NCBI GenBank assembly: GCA_016840465.1
Contig: JAEOSH010000041.1
Location: 1 to 21,152, forward strand
Source of the DNA: Candidatus Baldrarchaeum yapensis
Lineage (GTDB): Archaea > Asgardarchaeota > Baldrarchaeia > Baldrarchaeales > Baldrarchaeaceae
DNA length: 21,152 nt
Reading direction: 5' to 3'
The notes under the pieces: model-generated
What the model saw: the letters and a program-made list of their open reading frames with translations, nothing else
The model's database searches: none
What the model was told of the DNA's origin: nothing
Part shown: piece after piece, positions 1 to 7,797 of the stretch
Layout: every line of letters begins with the position of its first letter
Numbering within the stretch: the stretch's first letter is position 1
Translations under genes and position numbers: made by a program

Positions 1-450
1 CTCTCGTGCGTTGGATGGAGTATAGGTCAGTGATGCAAGCCCCCGTTCCTCAAGAGCGAGCAGAAGATATCCCACCGCGAGCCATGTACTCTCCTTGGCG
101 TATGGTTGCTTTTTATCCGAAATCACTACTATGAGAAATGGAGCCTCCGTGAGGAACTCCTTCCGCCACGTGATTCCTCTCTCCCGCGCCCATTTTAGAA
201 ACCACTCCGGGAGAGATGTACTTTCATAGAATTCCCTCTCTGCTCTTTCGCAAACTTCTCTTATCCTTTGCTTTAGTTCCTTATCGCTTACAATTATGAA
301 TCTCCATGGTTGCCTATTGGCGCCGGAGGGTGCTTGTAGTGCGGCGGATATTGCGTATAACACATCTCTCAGGTCGACATCTCCGTCGCTGTACTTTCTT
401 ATGCTACGTCTACGTGTCGCCAGATCCAGAACCGTGGTTCCTCGTTCCAT
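1..450 (-). CDS. Nitroreductase-family flavoprotein, iodotyrosine deiodinase-like (truncated by window edge)
   Basis: The reading frame is open from an ATG at 450 to the left edge (150 residues), so the C-terminus is missing. The N-terminus has the family's RRRSIRKY motif (residues 13-20) and the FMN-site motif APSGANRQPW (40-49). The region EREFY (71-75), the WRKEF segment (95-99) and a TYTPSN segment near the cut end look more like iodotyrosine deiodinase than NfsB-type nitroreductases. The deiodinase substrate triad Glu-Tyr-Lys appears present as E71, Y75 and K97, with nearly the spacing I recall from the human enzyme. Such enzymes bind FMN and reduce halophenols or other phenolic amino acids; the substrate here is unknown. 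The gene starts 11 bp after the stop of the longin-like gene and is probably cotranscribed with it. A generic FMN nitroreductase is the alternative. Confidence 0.85.
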   Translation of the reverse strand, partial: MERGTTVLDLATRRRSIRKYSDGDVDLRDVLYAISAALQAPSGANRQPWRFIIVSDKELKQRIREVCERAEREFYESTSLPEWFLKWARERGITWRKEFLTEAPFLIVVISDKKQPYAKESTWLAVGYLLLALEERGLASLTYTPSNARE

Positions 451-461
451 ACCAGTACATT

Positions 462-1016
462 TCACGCATCATCTTTAAACATTATGGGAGGGGTTTTCTT
501 CTCGTGGGAGCGAAGAATTTCAACGTATTTTTGCAACTCGCTTGCAATTTCCCCGATGAGGGCAACTATTGTGTCGCTATTACGCATAAACCTACATAAC
601 TCGGTATACAGTTTTCGAAGCACCGAGTCTACGTCTTCGCACATCTCGATGGAGTCTATTGACCTGAAAATGAGGCTTTTAACCTTTTTCTCAAGTTTGA
701 GAATAAGGGGTATGAACTCCCTGCTGAAGAGGGAAGCTATTGCGAAGATGCCCCATCGCTTCGACTCATTGAAGAATACATAACCGGCTATATCGTGCTC
801 CTGCATATCGAGGAAGGATATGTAGGGGAGTTTAGATAAAAGGGTTGAGCCATAGGACAGCCAGACCTTGACGCGAAGAATCTCGCACACGTTCGGAGGG
901 AGTGCACCCGAGGGATAGGTTGCGAGAAGTTCGGTTCCAGTCACCTGGTTCAGGCGCACAAACGCGACTCCCTTCACTATTCCACTCTTTTTGATACTTT
1001 TAGTCAAATTTTTCAC
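462..1016 (-). CDS. Longin-like domain protein with C-terminal helical region
   Basis: This 184-residue protein has no enzyme motif that I recognise. Residues 16-117 follow the longin pattern: a first strand GVAFVRL (16-22), then TGTELLATYPS (26-36), which resembles the 'GP.vl.syP' hairpin of archaeal longin-like proteins. After that come IAGYVFF (76-82), a strand WGIFAIASLF (88-97) and an amphipathic helix (about 100-117). Residues 120-175 are predicted helical. Longin folds act in trafficking complexes and in GTPase regulation in eukaryotes and are abundant in Asgard archaea. The start is supported by GGTGAT at 1021-1026 and a TATA box at 1054-1061. It lies downstream of the actin gene on the same strand, 273 bp away, and just upstream of the nitroreductase. 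The coding call is firm; the fold call is pattern-based. Confidence 0.7.
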   Translation of the reverse strand: MKNLTKSIKKSGIVKGVAFVRLNQVTGTELLATYPSGALPPNVCEILRVKVWLSYGSTLLSKLPYISFLDMQEHDIAGYVFFNESKRWGIFAIASLFSREFIPLILKLEKKVKSLIFRSIDSIEMCEDVDSVLRKLYTELCRFMRNSDTIVALIGEIASELQKYVEILRSHEKKTPPIMFKDDA

Positions 1017-1053
1017 GATATCACCATTTTATTGCACTTTTTCGAACGCTCGA

Positions 1054-1061
1054 TTTTTATA
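1054..1061 (-). promoter_or_regulatory. TATA box of the longin-like gene
   Basis: TATAAAAA on the minus strand is centred about 41 nt upstream of the ATG at 1016. That predicts transcription starting near 1030 and a leader of roughly 14 nt containing the GGTGAT ribosome site at 1021-1026. The longin-like/nitroreductase pair is therefore likely its own unit rather than a tail of the actin transcript. Confidence 0.5.
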
Positions 1062-1289
1062 CTAATGTTCTCATCCTCCCGTTTATCACTTTCTATGATA
1101 TGAAACACGACGAAGAATACGAAGTTTCTGCCGATTCTGCCGGACTCAGATTACACAGAAAGTTATAAAAATTGCATCAGGCAATTCATCGCAAATGCCA
1201 AAATACATGTCTCAAGGTTATAATATCCGATCATGAAACATATCGTGACTTTCAAAGGTTAGGCTTTTCCGCGGTAGGTCATCCGGCAT

Positions 1290-2408
1290 TTAACTCTTCG
1301 AGATCGTAATCCCCAGCTGGTACTGTTTCCTTGTAACACACATCTTGATAAAATTGCTACTGCTAGCAACAACGGATCCACCAACCCACGCGAGAATGTT
1401 CCTTTCCGGAACTGCAAGTACCTCCACGCCGACGTCCTTCATCCCTCTCGCTTTCAGGTCCCTCTCCACCTCTCTCTCGATCCTCTCCTTGAAGCCGGGG
1501 AACATTGTGTTTCCGCCGCTCAGTATGATTCTGGATATGAGTTCCCCACGTATCGTGATGTCGCAGGACAGAATGCTCTCTATGAGGGCTTCGTGCACTC
1601 CGGGGAGATCCTTTCCGATAAGTGAGGGATCGAACATCACTTCCGGCGCCATAAACCTCTCTTGGGACAGAGCGATCTCCGCGCCATCGGAAGTGCTATG
1701 CACCACCTCCACGGATTTGTGGCACAACCTTATAAGCTTCAACTCCATGTCTGGCCTCACTGCCACATAGCAGTATTTTTCCTTGATCTCCTGAACCATC
1801 AGTCTTCCTTTGGTCCCGGAGATGTTATAACCCTGCCTTATGAGCAACCTCATAAGGTGCTCCGAGACATCGGTACCTCCCAGCTCGATTTTCATAACCG
1901 CGGGGTCAATGCAGTACCCCTTGTAAATCGGAGTTATTTGTGTCAGTCCCTCACCGGACTCCACCACAATGCCCGTATCGGCTCCAACGGCGCGCAACGA
2001 GAGGCTCACTTGAGGCATCATGCAGAGTGATGGGACGTTAAATACCTCGAACATTATCTCAAATATCCTTTCGCGGTTCTTCTCCGGGTTCTTAACTGGC
2101 TCTGTCAGCAACACGGGATGCTTTGAGGGATCTATCTTCAGCCCCCTCCTGAATACGAAGTCCCACAGCCTTATCATAGCATCCCAGTCGACGACAACCC
2201 CGCGCCTTATTGGATGCACCATACGTGCTCCTTTTGAGAGAAACGCCTCCCTCCCAACGAGGAAGTCCTGACCACCCTCCTCGGAATGCACCAATCCGAT
2301 CACTGTTGGTATAATGAGACGTGGGCGTGTATCGCCCGCAAACCCAGCTTTTAAAAGCCCCGTGCCATTGTCGATAACGACGGGTGTGGCGTGGGAAAAT
2401 TTCGTCAT
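1290..2408 (-). CDS. Actin-family protein (archaeal actin)
   Basis: The 372-residue protein aligns by eye with eukaryotic actin (375 aa) from end to end, without the large insertions of crenactin. The phosphate-1 loop is VVIDNGTGLLKAGFAGD (residues 10-26). TEPVKNPEKNRE (102-113), IMFEVFNVP (118-126), Gln133 (actin Q137), the adenine-side IKEKYCYVA (208-216), SGGNTMFPG (297-305) and VPERNILAWVGGS (333-345) are all present. The phosphate-2 loop is altered: VESGEGLTQ (149-157) gives Glu150 and Glu153 where actin has Asp154 and Asp157, and Gln157 where actin has His161. The DNase-binding loop is about five residues shorter. A polymerising ATPase cytoskeletal role is expected. The ribosome site is GAGGT about 7 nt before the ATG. 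Whether it belongs with crenactins, lokiactins or another clade cannot be decided by eye. Confidence 0.95.
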   Translation of the reverse strand: MTKFSHATPVVIDNGTGLLKAGFAGDTRPRLIIPTVIGLVHSEEGGQDFLVGREAFLSKGARMVHPIRRGVVVDWDAMIRLWDFVFRRGLKIDPSKHPVLLTEPVKNPEKNRERIFEIMFEVFNVPSLCMMPQVSLSLRAVGADTGIVVESGEGLTQITPIYKGYCIDPAVMKIELGGTDVSEHLMRLLIRQGYNISGTKGRLMVQEIKEKYCYVAVRPDMELKLIRLCHKSVEVVHSTSDGAEIALSQERFMAPEVMFDPSLIGKDLPGVHEALIESILSCDITIRGELISRIILSGGNTMFPGFKERIEREVERDLKARGMKDVGVEVLAVPERNILAWVGGSVVASSSNFIKMCVTRKQYQLGITISKS

Positions 2409-2454
2409 CAGTGTTACCTCTCATTTCTATAGTTGGAAGTGGAGCCAGGTCTAC

Positions 2455-2462
2455 TCTATATT
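2455..2462 (-). promoter_or_regulatory. Candidate TATA box of the actin gene
   Basis: AATATAGA on the minus strand is centred about 50 nt upstream of the actin ATG. It would give a start near 2434 and a leader of about 26 nt that includes the GAGGT ribosome site. A second TATA-like site, CTATAGAA near 2427-2436, is closer, but it would leave no leader for that ribosome site. Confidence 0.35.
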
Positions 2463-2610
2463 GCGGGGGAATAAAGTTTTGCGGTGCTGAGAATAGAGAG
2501 TATTACGTGAGTTGTGATGTTATTCTTAAAATTCGTAATAGAAGGGCATAAAAATTCCGTCACTTTGAAAAATTCGCATACTCCATGGCCCCTGCGCATT
2601 CGATCAGGTC

Positions 2611-3540
2611 TTATATTAACTCATACAGGCTTGGAAGATTCTCCCGAGGGATTCTCCTGACTCTGCCCAACTTCTCCAGCGCTATCAGGTACGCCTTGAC
2701 CACGCTTCCCATCCAGATCTTTTGTCTCCAAATTTTGGATTTGTATAGTTCGTTTACAAGTTGTTTGACGGTCTTGGGGCCCTCCTTGAGGTGCTCCAAT
2801 ATGTCCTTCATGCGCGAAAGCTTCTTTTGCCGGTTTTCCTCTATTATCTCCTTAGGTTCCATTATGATTGGGCCGTGCGCGGGATATATTACCGAGATAT
2901 CCAATTTCTTCAGCCTTTCGAGGGAGTCCAAGTATAATAGTACATCCCCATCCGGAACCCCGATCCATGTGCTCATGCCCTTCAGCACGGTGTCCCCGGA
3001 GAATAGTATTCCCTCATCCGGCTGGTAAAGGCAGACATGGCATGGACTGTGCCCCGGCGTGTGTATCACGCGGAACTCATATCCGCTAACCTCAATTACA
3101 TCCCCGTCTTTGACGGGAACGTCGATATTTGTCTCCCTCGCCCCACACATTCCAGTAAGGTACTCTTTTACGAAGATATCCGCATCTTTTCCCCGCAATA
3201 TCGTGTACTTCTCAACATATTTCTTAAAGTCGCCAAGAAGAGGTGCGGCATATTCGTGTATTGCGATGGGGACCCCGTATTTTTCCTTGAGAACCGTACT
3301 CCCAGGAAAGTGATCTGGGTGCGCGTGGGTGTTGAGGACAAGCTTCAGGTTGCGCACTCCTCCGGCGTACCTATTAATCTCTCCCAATATCTTTGATATC
3401 GACTGGTTGAGGCCGTAGGCGGAGTCTACGAGGATCCAGTCCCTCCGCCCGATTAGGTATACGTTGACATCGACCCTAAAGTCCCCGGGGCTTTCAACAG
3501 CAATCATCCTTATATTGAGGTCTCCGGCCATGGCGACCAC
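2611..3540 (-). CDS. Metallo-beta-lactamase-fold hydrolase with C-terminal winged helix (LACTB2-like)
   Basis: The zinc-hydrolase signature is complete: HAHPDH (residues 72-77, the HxHxDH motif), HTPGH (160-164), SGD (181-183) and an AHG histidine (222). The N-terminal strands lead to VDSAYG (38-43), as in glyoxalase-II/LACTB2 relatives. Residues from about 235 to the end are charged and helical, ending in a winged-helix-like LEKLGRVRR segment typical of LACTB2-type proteins, which act as single-strand endoribonucleases or thioesterases. The substrate cannot be told from sequence. The start is a GTG at 3540, preceded by GGAG at 5 nt; an ATG three codons later (3531) has poorer spacing. It follows the epimerase by 49 bp on the same strand and may share its transcript. 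Confidence 0.9.
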   Translation of the reverse strand: MVAMAGDLNIRMIAVESPGDFRVDVNVYLIGRRDWILVDSAYGLNQSISKILGEINRYAGGVRNLKLVLNTHAHPDHFPGSTVLKEKYGVPIAIHEYAAPLLGDFKKYVEKYTILRGKDADIFVKEYLTGMCGARETNIDVPVKDGDVIEVSGYEFRVIHTPGHSPCHVCLYQPDEGILFSGDTVLKGMSTWIGVPDGDVLLYLDSLERLKKLDISVIYPAHGPIIMEPKEIIEENRQKKLSRMKDILEHLKEGPKTVKQLVNELYKSKIWRQKIWMGSVVKAYLIALEKLGRVRRIPRENLPSLYELI

Positions 3541-3589
3541 TGTTGCTCCACATTATAGTCCTAAGTACTTATTCAATCGAAGTTCGCAG

Positions 3590-4579
3590 TTATTTATCAT
3601 TCGATCTTGCCGCGACATATCTTGTGCCGTAAAGATACCTCGCCATTTCAGAAATCCCGTCGGCGAGGGAGTACTTCGGCTTAAATCCCAAAACCTCGCT
3701 AGCCCTTCGGATGTCGGCACAACTTCTCCGGATGTCCCCCGTTCTTGGAGGCCTGTGCAATATCGGCACGTTCTCCGACTTCGAAATCATCCTTCTCATG
3801 AGCCTTGCCAGTTCCAGAATGGGAGTTTCCCTCCCGGATCCCACATTGAACGTCATCCCGGCAGATGTGCTGGCGTTCCTGAGTGCTAGTAGCGTGGCCT
3901 TCACCACATCCTTCACATATACGAAGTCTCTGGTCTGCATCCCGTCACCAAATATCTCTAAGGGCTTGCGGGATATGAGCCTGCGTAGGAATATGGAAAT
4001 GACGCCGCTGTATTGCCCCCCGTCCTGTCTCGGCCCATAAACGTTAAAGTATCTAAGGGTGACGGTCTTCATCCCGTAGACCCTGTAGTAGGCATAGCAG
4101 TACTGCTCGGCGGCCGCCTTGGATGCACCATACGGTGATATCGGCCTTAGCGGGTGACTTTCGGGTATTGGTATTGTCTCGGGCTCTCCGTAAACCGCGC
4201 ACGACGAAATGAATATAAATCTTTCAACGTCACATTTTCTTGAAAGCTCTAGGATGTTGAGCGTCCCCCCGACGTTAATGTCATTGGTGAGGTGGGGGTT
4301 TTCAACCGAAAGGGGCACGCTCACGACCGCCGCTAGGTGTATCACCGCTTCTACGTCCCTCATTACGTGTACATTCGAGAACCTTCTGATATCATCCCTC
4401 AGGAACACTATTGCGCCGTTCTCGATATGATGCCTTATGTTCTCTATTTTCCCAGAGAAGAGATTGTCCAAAACGATGACGTGCACCCCGCACTCTACAA
4501 GTGTATCCACTAGGTGACTTCCAATAAAGCCCGCGCCACCAGTAACCAAAACGGATGTGGGGAGCCCCCTAACGCTCAT
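3590..4579 (-). CDS. NAD-dependent epimerase/dehydratase, UDP-glucose 4-epimerase-like
   Basis: This is a 329-residue extended short-chain dehydrogenase. The dinucleotide motif is GGAGFIG (residues 14-20) after strand VLVTG. DNL (38-40) follows the second strand, as in NAD-specific members. HLAAVVSVPLS (81-91), SSCAVYGEP (125-133), the catalytic Tyr150-x-x-x-Lys154, and RYFNVYGPRQ (176-185) are typical of GalE-type UDP-hexose epimerases. The later GDGMQTRDFVYVKDVV stretch binds the nucleotide sugar. It probably interconverts UDP-glucose and UDP-galactose or the N-acetyl forms for glycans or protein glycosylation. The ATG at 4579 has a GGTGG ribosome site 5 nt upstream. No glycosyltransferase genes are adjacent, so the pathway is open. 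Confidence 0.93.
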   Translation of the reverse strand: MSVRGLPTSVLVTGGAGFIGSHLVDTLVECGVHVIVLDNLFSGKIENIRHHIENGAIVFLRDDIRRFSNVHVMRDVEAVIHLAAVVSVPLSVENPHLTNDINVGGTLNILELSRKCDVERFIFISSCAVYGEPETIPIPESHPLRPISPYGASKAAAEQYCYAYYRVYGMKTVTLRYFNVYGPRQDGGQYSGVISIFLRRLISRKPLEIFGDGMQTRDFVYVKDVVKATLLALRNASTSAGMTFNVGSGRETPILELARLMRRMISKSENVPILHRPPRTGDIRRSCADIRRASEVLGFKPKYSLADGISEMARYLYGTRYVAARSNDK

Positions 4580-4686
4580 AGGACCACCTTACACCCGTAT
4601 ACGATCAGCACTTGTTTTAAAGCAGAGCGTTAAGCGATCACACCACACCGATTTTGGAGCATTTGGCGAAAAACTCCTCATAACTC

Positions 4687-5736
4687 TTATTGGTGCGCCC
4701 TACTTACATCTTTCGCAGCGTTTCCGCGCATCTCGGACAACACAACATCCCTTATTTTGCAGAATGCACAAATGTCCAATGGCGTGGCCATATTACAGAT
4801 GGAGCACCTTCGTAACGGAACCTCACGCTTTATCTGCTCTCCGTATTTGCTCTCGAGTGCCGGCTTCAACTTCTTGAGGAAGTTTCTAACTACGACTATA
4901 GATACTCCCGGCCTCAGGTTTTCGAGTTCATCTAGGATCTTTTTCATCTCCGAGAGCGTGGATCCGGCCCTGTAGGGGCAGGCGCCCGAGACTATCTTTA
5001 AGTCCCTGAACTTCGCGTAGAGTTCCAACTCGAACTCATATATCTGAAAGAGTGGCTTTATTTTTGAAATGAGCCCGACATCCGGCACACTTGGGAGAAC
5101 GGGGTCATAGCGCAGGAGTGCGTCTAGGTTCATGTCTATCAGGTTCTGGAGTAGAAATATTGCCTCGTCCGTCAGGTTGTGCCCAGTTGCAACCCTATCC
5201 GCATTTAGCTCCACGCCCGCTTTGTTGAACAGGTAACGTTTTATAGTTCCACATACGGAACATGGCGGTCTTCTCAGCCTTCTCCTGACGCTTCTACTTG
5301 CAACGTTGTCTATCGTGAATCCGTACTCGTCCTTAAGGCTTATGACGATTCCGTCAATATCAAGTTCCTTGCAGTTCTCACGGAAGGCTTCTAGCGCCCT
5401 CTTCGAGAAGTCATCCACCGATATCCCGAGGTCTATGTGGAGTGGCACGAGATCGAACCTCAGTTTCTCTCTGAGTTTCGCTAAAATATGTAGGAGCGAA
5501 ACGCTGTCCTTCCCCCCGCTCACCGCCGCTACTACTCTCTCGTTCGGTCGTATCATCTTATATTGCTCTATAGTTTTCAGCACCCTCTTCTCTATGTACT
5601 CTATGAAGTGATCCCGGCAGAGACGCATGTTTGCATACCTGAGCGAAACCTCTGCGGTCTTTCCACAGAACCTGCATCTTTTCAAATAGCTTTCCCCGCG
5701 CCTCTTGTTTATCAGTCGTGATTGTGGACGTAGCAT
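4687..5736 (-). CDS. ttuA: tRNA 2-thiolation protein of the TtuA/Ncs6 family
   Basis: Members of this family adenylate and thiolate a tRNA uridine using sulfur from a ubiquitin-like carrier. An N-terminal zinc knuckle has C21, C24, C40 and H43. The ATP-binding PP-loop SGGKDS is at 73-78. The catalytic/iron-sulfur cysteines are C159, C162 (PPCSVCG) and C253 (GACPY). ATGHNLTDEA (183-192) follows, and a C-terminal zinc knuckle has C311, C314, C323 and C326. Spacing and the CSVCGTIKRY stretch resemble Pyrococcus TtuA, which makes 5-methyl-2-thiouridine-54 in thermophiles, more than wobble-specific Ncs6. The ATG at 5736 is 2 bp after the dehydrogenase stop and has no ribosome site, so translation may be coupled. 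A TTG near 5685, just before the first zinc knuckle, is an alternative start. Confidence 0.9.
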   Translation of the reverse strand: MLRPQSRLINKRRGESYLKRCRFCGKTAEVSLRYANMRLCRDHFIEYIEKRVLKTIEQYKMIRPNERVVAAVSGGKDSVSLLHILAKLREKLRFDLVPLHIDLGISVDDFSKRALEAFRENCKELDIDGIVISLKDEYGFTIDNVASRSVRRRLRRPPCSVCGTIKRYLFNKAGVELNADRVATGHNLTDEAIFLLQNLIDMNLDALLRYDPVLPSVPDVGLISKIKPLFQIYEFELELYAKFRDLKIVSGACPYRAGSTLSEMKKILDELENLRPGVSIVVVRNFLKKLKPALESKYGEQIKREVPLRRCSICNMATPLDICAFCKIRDVVLSEMRGNAAKDVSRAHQ

Positions 5737-5738
5737 AT

Positions 5739-6779
5739 TTACGGGTGAATCAGAACCTTTATGTGTTTTCCTTCCAGCGCCTCCCGGAAGGCATCGTTTA
5801 TCCTTTCAAGGGGAAACTTTGCGGTGATCAGAGGTTTCAAGTTCACCATTCTGCGCTTCAGAAGTGTAAGTGCTATTTTGAACTCGTCGTCTGGTGCACT
5901 CGGAGGGTTATAGGCAAGTGTCCCCCTCAACTCGACATTCTTCAGTACCACCCAATTGGGGTAGATCACAGCGGGTTTGGGGTATATTCCGACAACCATG
6001 ACCCTCCCTCTACTGCGGTACTCGGGCACACCGACTCTTACCGCCTCTATTGCCTGTCGAAGCACCTCACCAACCCCCGAGCACTCAAATGCAACATTCA
6101 CTCCCTCTCCTCCGGTAAGATCTTTAATTCTCTCTACGGGATCCTCCTCCCTCGGATTTATAACCTCATCTGCACCAAGTTTTTTGGCCACTTCTCTTCT
6201 AACCTTCAGGGGCTCAGATATGAAGACCTCCCCCGCACCCGCGGCTCTGATGCATTGCAGTATTAGCAATCCTATTGGTCCCGCGCCGAAGATCGCAACC
6301 CTATCTCCAAGCTTCATCTCGGATCTTCTCACTGCTGCAACTGCGACGGATAGAGGCTCCACCAGTGCGGCTTCCTCCATTGAAACCCCATCGGGGATTC
6401 TGTAGAGTCCACTAAACAGGCCCGCGGGCTTCACGTCGGCAATGACGTAGTCCGCATATCCTCCATAGGCCCTAGGGACAACTCTATCACCAACGCTCCA
6501 GCCCTCGACTCCCTCGCCCACCTTGGCAATCTCGCCTGATATTTCATGGCCCAGCAGCTGGTACATCGTTATTCCGGTCATCTGCGCCCACAGGTTCATG
6601 GATCCTGATATGTATCTTGTGTCGATATTTTTTTCCTTTAGAACCCTGAAGGGCTCGAGGTCGGTTCCGCAGACCGCGCAGTAGTTGACCCTTATCACGA
6701 CTTGGCCCTTGCCTGGTTCCGGATCCGGTACTTCCTTTATGACGAACTTCTCAAACCCCACAAGTTCGGCCTTGCGCAT
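5739..6779 (-). CDS. Zinc-dependent medium-chain alcohol/polyol dehydrogenase
   Basis: The N-terminal GroES-like domain carries the catalytic zinc ligands: Cys37 in CAVCGTD (34-40), His78-Glu79 in LLGHEISGE, and Glu141 in VEPLSVA. The Rossmann domain begins at VAIFGAGPIGLL (161-172) with the GxGPxG motif. The cluster of four cysteines that holds the structural zinc in many relatives is absent: between about 100 and 112 the chain goes directly from DRVVPRAYGGYADYV. The family includes sorbitol and threonine dehydrogenases; the substrate is not predictable. The unusually long segment between the two zinc-ligand motifs (residues about 42-74) may shape the substrate pocket. The start has GGGAG 4 nt upstream. 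It is the first gene of a two-gene unit with the tRNA thiolase. Confidence 0.92.
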   Translation of the reverse strand: MRKAELVGFEKFVIKEVPDPEPGKGQVVIRVNYCAVCGTDLEPFRVLKEKNIDTRYISGSMNLWAQMTGITMYQLLGHEISGEIAKVGEGVEGWSVGDRVVPRAYGGYADYVIADVKPAGLFSGLYRIPDGVSMEEAALVEPLSVAVAAVRRSEMKLGDRVAIFGAGPIGLLILQCIRAAGAGEVFISEPLKVRREVAKKLGADEVINPREEDPVERIKDLTGGEGVNVAFECSGVGEVLRQAIEAVRVGVPEYRSRGRVMVVGIYPKPAVIYPNWVVLKNVELRGTLAYNPPSAPDDEFKIALTLLKRRMVNLKPLITAKFPLERINDAFREALEGKHIKVLIHP

Positions 6780-7025
6780 ACCGCTCCCAACTTTGTGCGT
6801 TCACAAGAACTATACTGTGTCATACCTTTATTACAATTTGCTCGGAGCCAAAGCCATACCTAAGCGTGTCGCTGAGGAGGATGCGGATCAGCATAGGCTG
6901 AATCTATCATTGCCGCCGCCCAGCGGCTCTACGCCGTCACCAATCTTCATCTCCGCATACTATTTGTAGAGGGGCGTATTTTAACCTTTAGGAATGTCAG
7001 GGCGTTGGGCTGACCGATGATGCAT

Positions 7026-7643
7026 CTATTCCTTGAGCGTCAGGAACCCCCTTCTCCTGAGGTCCTCCAGGATTCCTTGAACCTCATCGAATGATATCGA
7101 GATACCGGCTTTTTGCAACATCTTTGTGAGTTTCCACACGGGCATTCTCTCTTGGAGGTTCATGAGCACCGTGATTGCTCTCCCTCCGAGGAAACGGGCA
7201 TGGCGTATCACTTCGTTTACATCCTTGTATTGAGGGGCGACCTCATATACTGCACGGTACTTCTCCTTCGTTTTGTCATCGACCTCGTACTCCAGCTTTT
7301 CCATGAAGGATCTGTTGAGGTCGTCCAATCCCCGTTTTATTACCTTGATGGCATTTCTTCCGAACCTGAGGGTGAGTGGCGGGTCTAGGGTTGTGAAGAA
7401 GGATATCAGGAGGGTGGGAGAGAGTCCCATTATCAGAAGCGTGTATTCGTCGAGGCGTTCGATGACGTACTCGCCCTCGGGGAGGTCGAGGTGCCTCTTG
7501 GCAATGTCGACGACCTTGGGGAGATATCTTTCATCTATTCCGGAATAAACGAGATCACCATCCCTATTGATGACAACGAACCTCAGGGCACTCGGAATAT
7601 CCTTTGATATCCCCTTGAAAAAACTTTTAATTGATTCTTCCAT
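7026..7643 (-). CDS. Roadblock/longin-like domain protein with C-terminal winged helix
   Basis: The protein has 205 residues in two parts. Residues 1-112 look like a small alpha-beta domain of the roadblock/profilin type: a strand-turn-strand LRFVVINRDGDLVYSGI (20-36), a helix YLPKVVDIAKRHL (40-52), strands around 58-73 and 78-94, and a closing helix 96-112. Residues about 154-205 form a winged-helix-like domain ending in the recognition-helix pattern EVQGILEDLRRRGFLTLKE. Roadblock folds control small GTPases in eukaryotes and some archaea and bacteria. The fusion to a DNA- or protein-binding winged helix suggests a regulator or scaffold, which is inference. A GGTGTGAG ribosome site precedes the ATG. 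No GTPase gene is in the window. It is divergent from the gene at 7798. Confidence 0.72.
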   Translation of the reverse strand: MEESIKSFFKGISKDIPSALRFVVINRDGDLVYSGIDERYLPKVVDIAKRHLDLPEGEYVIERLDEYTLLIMGLSPTLLISFFTTLDPPLTLRFGRNAIKVIKRGLDDLNRSFMEKLEYEVDDKTKEKYRAVYEVAPQYKDVNEVIRHARFLGGRAITVLMNLQERMPVWKLTKMLQKAGISISFDEVQGILEDLRRRGFLTLKE

Positions 7644-7797
7644 CGCTCACACCTAGTGGCACCACTTGAACCTCCCCATAATATTATCAGGAAGGCTTAT
7701 CTTATCTCTCTATCGGGTCTCAACATTTGCTGATATTCTGAAGAATAAATGTTATTAGAAGGTTCATCAGAAACATATCGCACCGGGGGTATTTCAC

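Noticed and set aside
2585-3028. Plus-strand ORFs overlapping the metallo-beta-lactamase gene and other genes
   Set aside because: They are antisense shadows of clearly conserved proteins, with no family similarity of their own.
6888-6950. 20-codon minus-strand ORF upstream of the dehydrogenase
   Set aside because: There is no properly spaced ribosome site and no recognisable motif, and the length is within chance expectation for the 246-bp gap. The gap otherwise holds only the likely dehydrogenase promoter region.
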